DNA of 64,000 nt, from assembly GCA_025642065.1 (NCBI GenBank), contig JAODUP010000026.1:1202501-1266500 (forward strand), given 5' to 3'. Shown in pieces: positions 61,427 to 64,000 of this stretch (position 1 is the first letter of the stretch; each line of letters starts with the position of its first letter). The position numbers and the translations under genes were made by a program. The notes beneath the pieces were generated by a model. The model worked only from the letters and a program-made list of their open reading frames with translations, was not told the DNA's origin and did not search any database. The DNA comes from Paralvinella palmiformis (Eukaryota > Annelida > Polychaeta > Terebellida > Alvinellidae).

Positions 61427-61447
61427 GTAGGTACTCCGAGTACCTAC
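61427..61447. repeat. 10-bp palindrome with one-base centre
   Basis: GTAGGTACTC, C, GAGTACCTAC, set among related GGAATACCTACTCCGAGTAG and AAGTAAGTACTGGGAG copies. Confidence 0.85.
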
Positions 61448-62317
61448 TTGGAATACCTACTCCGAGTAGTTTATATTCCATGGAAGAAATATTTTTGAAT
61501 TAAAAAAAAAATTAATGGATTTAATATTTTTGTGCCAAACTCCAATTCCAATTTTTATCAATTCCATTTTTTTTAAATAAGCAATTTGGGAATTGACCAT
61601 GTCTGATCAACATCCACTTTTAGATATGTCATCCACATTAAAAATGCAACGTTCAAAATTTTGTAAGAAAAAGGAAAGATGTGATATTGATTTGGAAGTG
61701 ATATTTAATGTGATATTCTAGTACAATGATGATAATAAGAGTGGAGTATGTCTATTGTAAACATCAGAAGGTGAAGAACTGGAATTAATTATCAAGATAA
61801 TATATAAAACATCAACATTCTATGATAAAATCCTTTATATTTACTATGTGAATATTTGATCATTTGACATATTGTGTCCAAGTGCAATGTACTTCCATGA
61901 TGTTGGTTTAGCATTTGTTCATTTTACCTGTTCCACTTGAGTACCCTCCTAGAAGCTGAGACATAACAACAGGTAACAAAAACAGATTGTCTTCATCAAG
62001 GATATTATTTAGTAAACAATGTTATAATAGTATTGATTGACTCAAAGAATCTCATTATCAGTTGTATTCACATTCAGAAATTCTCAACCGATGTGAAACT
62101 TGACAGAGTTATCGTCTGTTCTAAATATAATTGTTAAGATATACTGACCCACTGTAGTATAAACACATTGTTTTATATTTATTTGTTTGACTATTACATT
62201 TGAAGGCATGACAGGAAACACCAATTAAGCTACAATTATAGGCCTATTAGTTTAATAATTTATTTCGGTATCGAAATAGTGACTATCTTATGAGGCATAC
62301 AGTATTATGTTAATAAT

Positions 62318-62355
<38 letters not shown>

Positions 62356-62358
<3 letters not shown>

Positions 62359-62465
62359 ACAGTTAATCTCAGGTAATATGTTAATTGTTAACTGAAATTT
62401 AGTACACATTACATGAAAATTTCAGGTAATATACATATTACCTGATTATACAGAGTAAATGTAAC
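62356..62465. mobile_element. Palindromic MITE-like element, shorter copy
   Basis: It begins GTTACAGTTAATCTCAGGTA and ends CCTGATTATACAGAGTAAAT plus GTAAC, with the internal CATGAAAATTTCAGGTAATA. TA arrays lie on both sides. Confidence 0.65.
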
Positions 62466-63536
62466 ATATTTTAAAAAATATAAAATATATATATATATAT
62501 ATATATGCTTATTCCTGTTGCTACACTCATATAATTATTCAATTCAATTTATTATGATGATATGCATCTGATTATTACAATATTAGTCAATTAGTAGGTA
62601 AAATATTGTCAAAACTGAAATTCTCCAAGATACTCATAGGAACCCTTAGATTGTACAATCGTGTAAGACAAAGAAAATAACATAACAAAATTATAAATGA
62701 GATAGAAAATCTGTTCTTGATATATATATATATATATATTGGAATAGATAACAAAGAAACGTTAACATTTTTAGCCTGCACGCCTATAGGTATACAATGT
62801 CTTGTTGAAAATTGCATAAACAAATAGATTCTTCTATATGCAATACATTTGCATGAAAATTACATTCATAGGTGCATAATGAAAAATACCCAATCCTTAT
62901 CACTGTCTTTGGGGAGGGGAATTTATTTGTTTTGCATAACGTTTTGAATGAAATGGAACGGCAACTGCTTGCTATACATGATACCGTTATGCCTACCAGT
63001 GTACTCGATACCCAACTTAGTTTAAACATTATTTATTAATCCCCAAACACATTAAACGTATACAAATAGGTCTTTACTAACATTTACATTATAAGTAGAA
63101 ACGGCATAGCGATCCAGCAGTGTGTCAAACTGGTGAAATGACGCCCCACCTTAATTAACATATTATAACTCTTAACCCTCCAAATCTGTCAGAATTATAA
63201 TATCAAAATAAATGTTTAGCACACGGTACCCTTATGGTAAGTTATGCCATAGTAACATACGGTATTCTGTTGTTATATTTCGATTTTGAAACCTACAACA
63301 GTGTTTAACGCATAATGGATATTGTTCCCAGCCCTAATTATACTTCTGGTTTTTTCTTCTTCATATTTCCAGAATTTATTCTGATAGAAATTGTGATCTG
63401 AAAACAAATCGTGAAATTAATTGTTATCGGGAGATTAATTTAGACAAGATTCTGTCACAGGGTCACGCAGCGGATTAGTTCCAATGATTCAATTTACACT
63501 GTAGGCAGAGAACTTAAATAGTCTTTGCTGCAAGCT

Positions 63537-63562
63537 CCATTGACCTAAATTTAGGTCAATGG
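63537..63562. promoter_or_regulatory. 26-bp perfect palindrome containing an ER6-type nuclear receptor site
   Basis: The palindrome carries TGACCT, six bases AAATTT, AGGTCA: two everted AGGTCA half-sites spaced by six. Such sites bind nuclear receptor dimers in animals. Function here is inference, with no gene recognised nearby. Confidence 0.35.
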
Positions 63563-64000
63563 TCAGTTTGGAAGTGTCATTATTTTTTGTAGACAATTGA
63601 TAGTAAATAATATTGGGTTGCTGCTGATGTGAGTTCTAATTGGAGTTTGTGTTATCTAAATATACTAAAATACACGTTTTCGGTGCAAACCAATTTTTGT
63701 ATGTATTGTTTTATTATTTAATTAAAAAATTAAAACTTGCATTCTTCTTCTTTATTTCATATTCATAAGAATATACTATTACAAAAAATTCAAACACAAT
63801 TGAATAAGCAAACCGATATTAAATATTCAACATCGTGTATTTATAGTTAATATGTGCATGTACGGTAACTATTCAGTGCAGATCGAGTGTATTAAAGATC
63901 CAATGAAATTAATGGGAAATATTTTTCCATAATGGTTCGAGTGGTATTTGCAATGAACGATACGTCATGGATACATAATTTAATGGTTTCAACATACAGG

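Larger units (their letters stand above)
59841..64000. other. Intergenic DNA right of SPARC
   Basis: AT-rich. It holds a MITE-like copy (62356-62465), TA arrays (62325-62355, 62484-62506, 62718-62738), a short palindrome at 61427-61447, a 26-bp palindrome at 63537-63562 and clusters of ATTCCAATTCC-type motifs around 61320-61570. No gene was recognised. Confidence 0.5.

Noticed and set aside
62784..63029. 81-codon minus frame rich in Cys and Ser
   Set aside because: No consistent domain pattern; AT-rich intergenic setting.

Overview
This is a 64 kb piece of an AT-rich animal nuclear genome. It holds intron-rich genes with GT-AG junctions, tRNA-derived SINEs with target-site duplications, many microsatellites and minisatellites, and no bacterial-style operons. 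The two recognisable proteins and the style of the SINEs fit a lophotrochozoan, most likely a mollusc. That placement is inference; no sequence here names the species.

Layout. From 6055 to about 46069, minus strand, lies the 5' part of a PDE5-type cyclic-nucleotide phosphodiesterase gene. Four coding exons (45070-45810, 29560-29721, 14322-14411, 6055-6192) join in frame to give 377 residues: an N-terminal region with an RKIS phosphosite-like motif, a complete GAF-A domain with its NK-F-DE motif, and the start of GAF-B. The rest of GAF-B and the HD catalytic domain should lie beyond the left edge. The introns are 15.3, 15.1 and 8.1 kb, plus at least 6 kb more at the left.

From 55555 to 59006, plus strand, lies a complete SPARC (osteonectin/BM-40) gene. 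Nine coding exons with consistent GT-AG junctions give 259 residues: signal peptide, short acidic segment, follistatin-like domain and extracellular calcium-binding domain with two EF-hands. A TATA-like box lies near 55349 and poly(A) signals lie near 59483-59838. The two genes run away from each other, divided by roughly 9.5 kb in which I find only weak exon and promoter candidates.

The rest is repeat-rich intron and intergenic DNA. The main structures are one tRNA-derived SINE family with about 17 full, truncated or deleted copies between 2.4 and 47.3 kb and none noticed near SPARC; three other tRNA-like repeat families; a palindromic MITE-like element (three copies) whose ends run into microsatellites; a nearly perfect inverted duplication at 42885-44207 with about 390 bp arms; and many minisatellites, several of which produce long false open frames. 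I found no previously undescribed gene system. The most unusual items are the inverted duplication, the microsatellite-ended palindromic element and a tandem array of hairpins at 16.3-16.6 kb.
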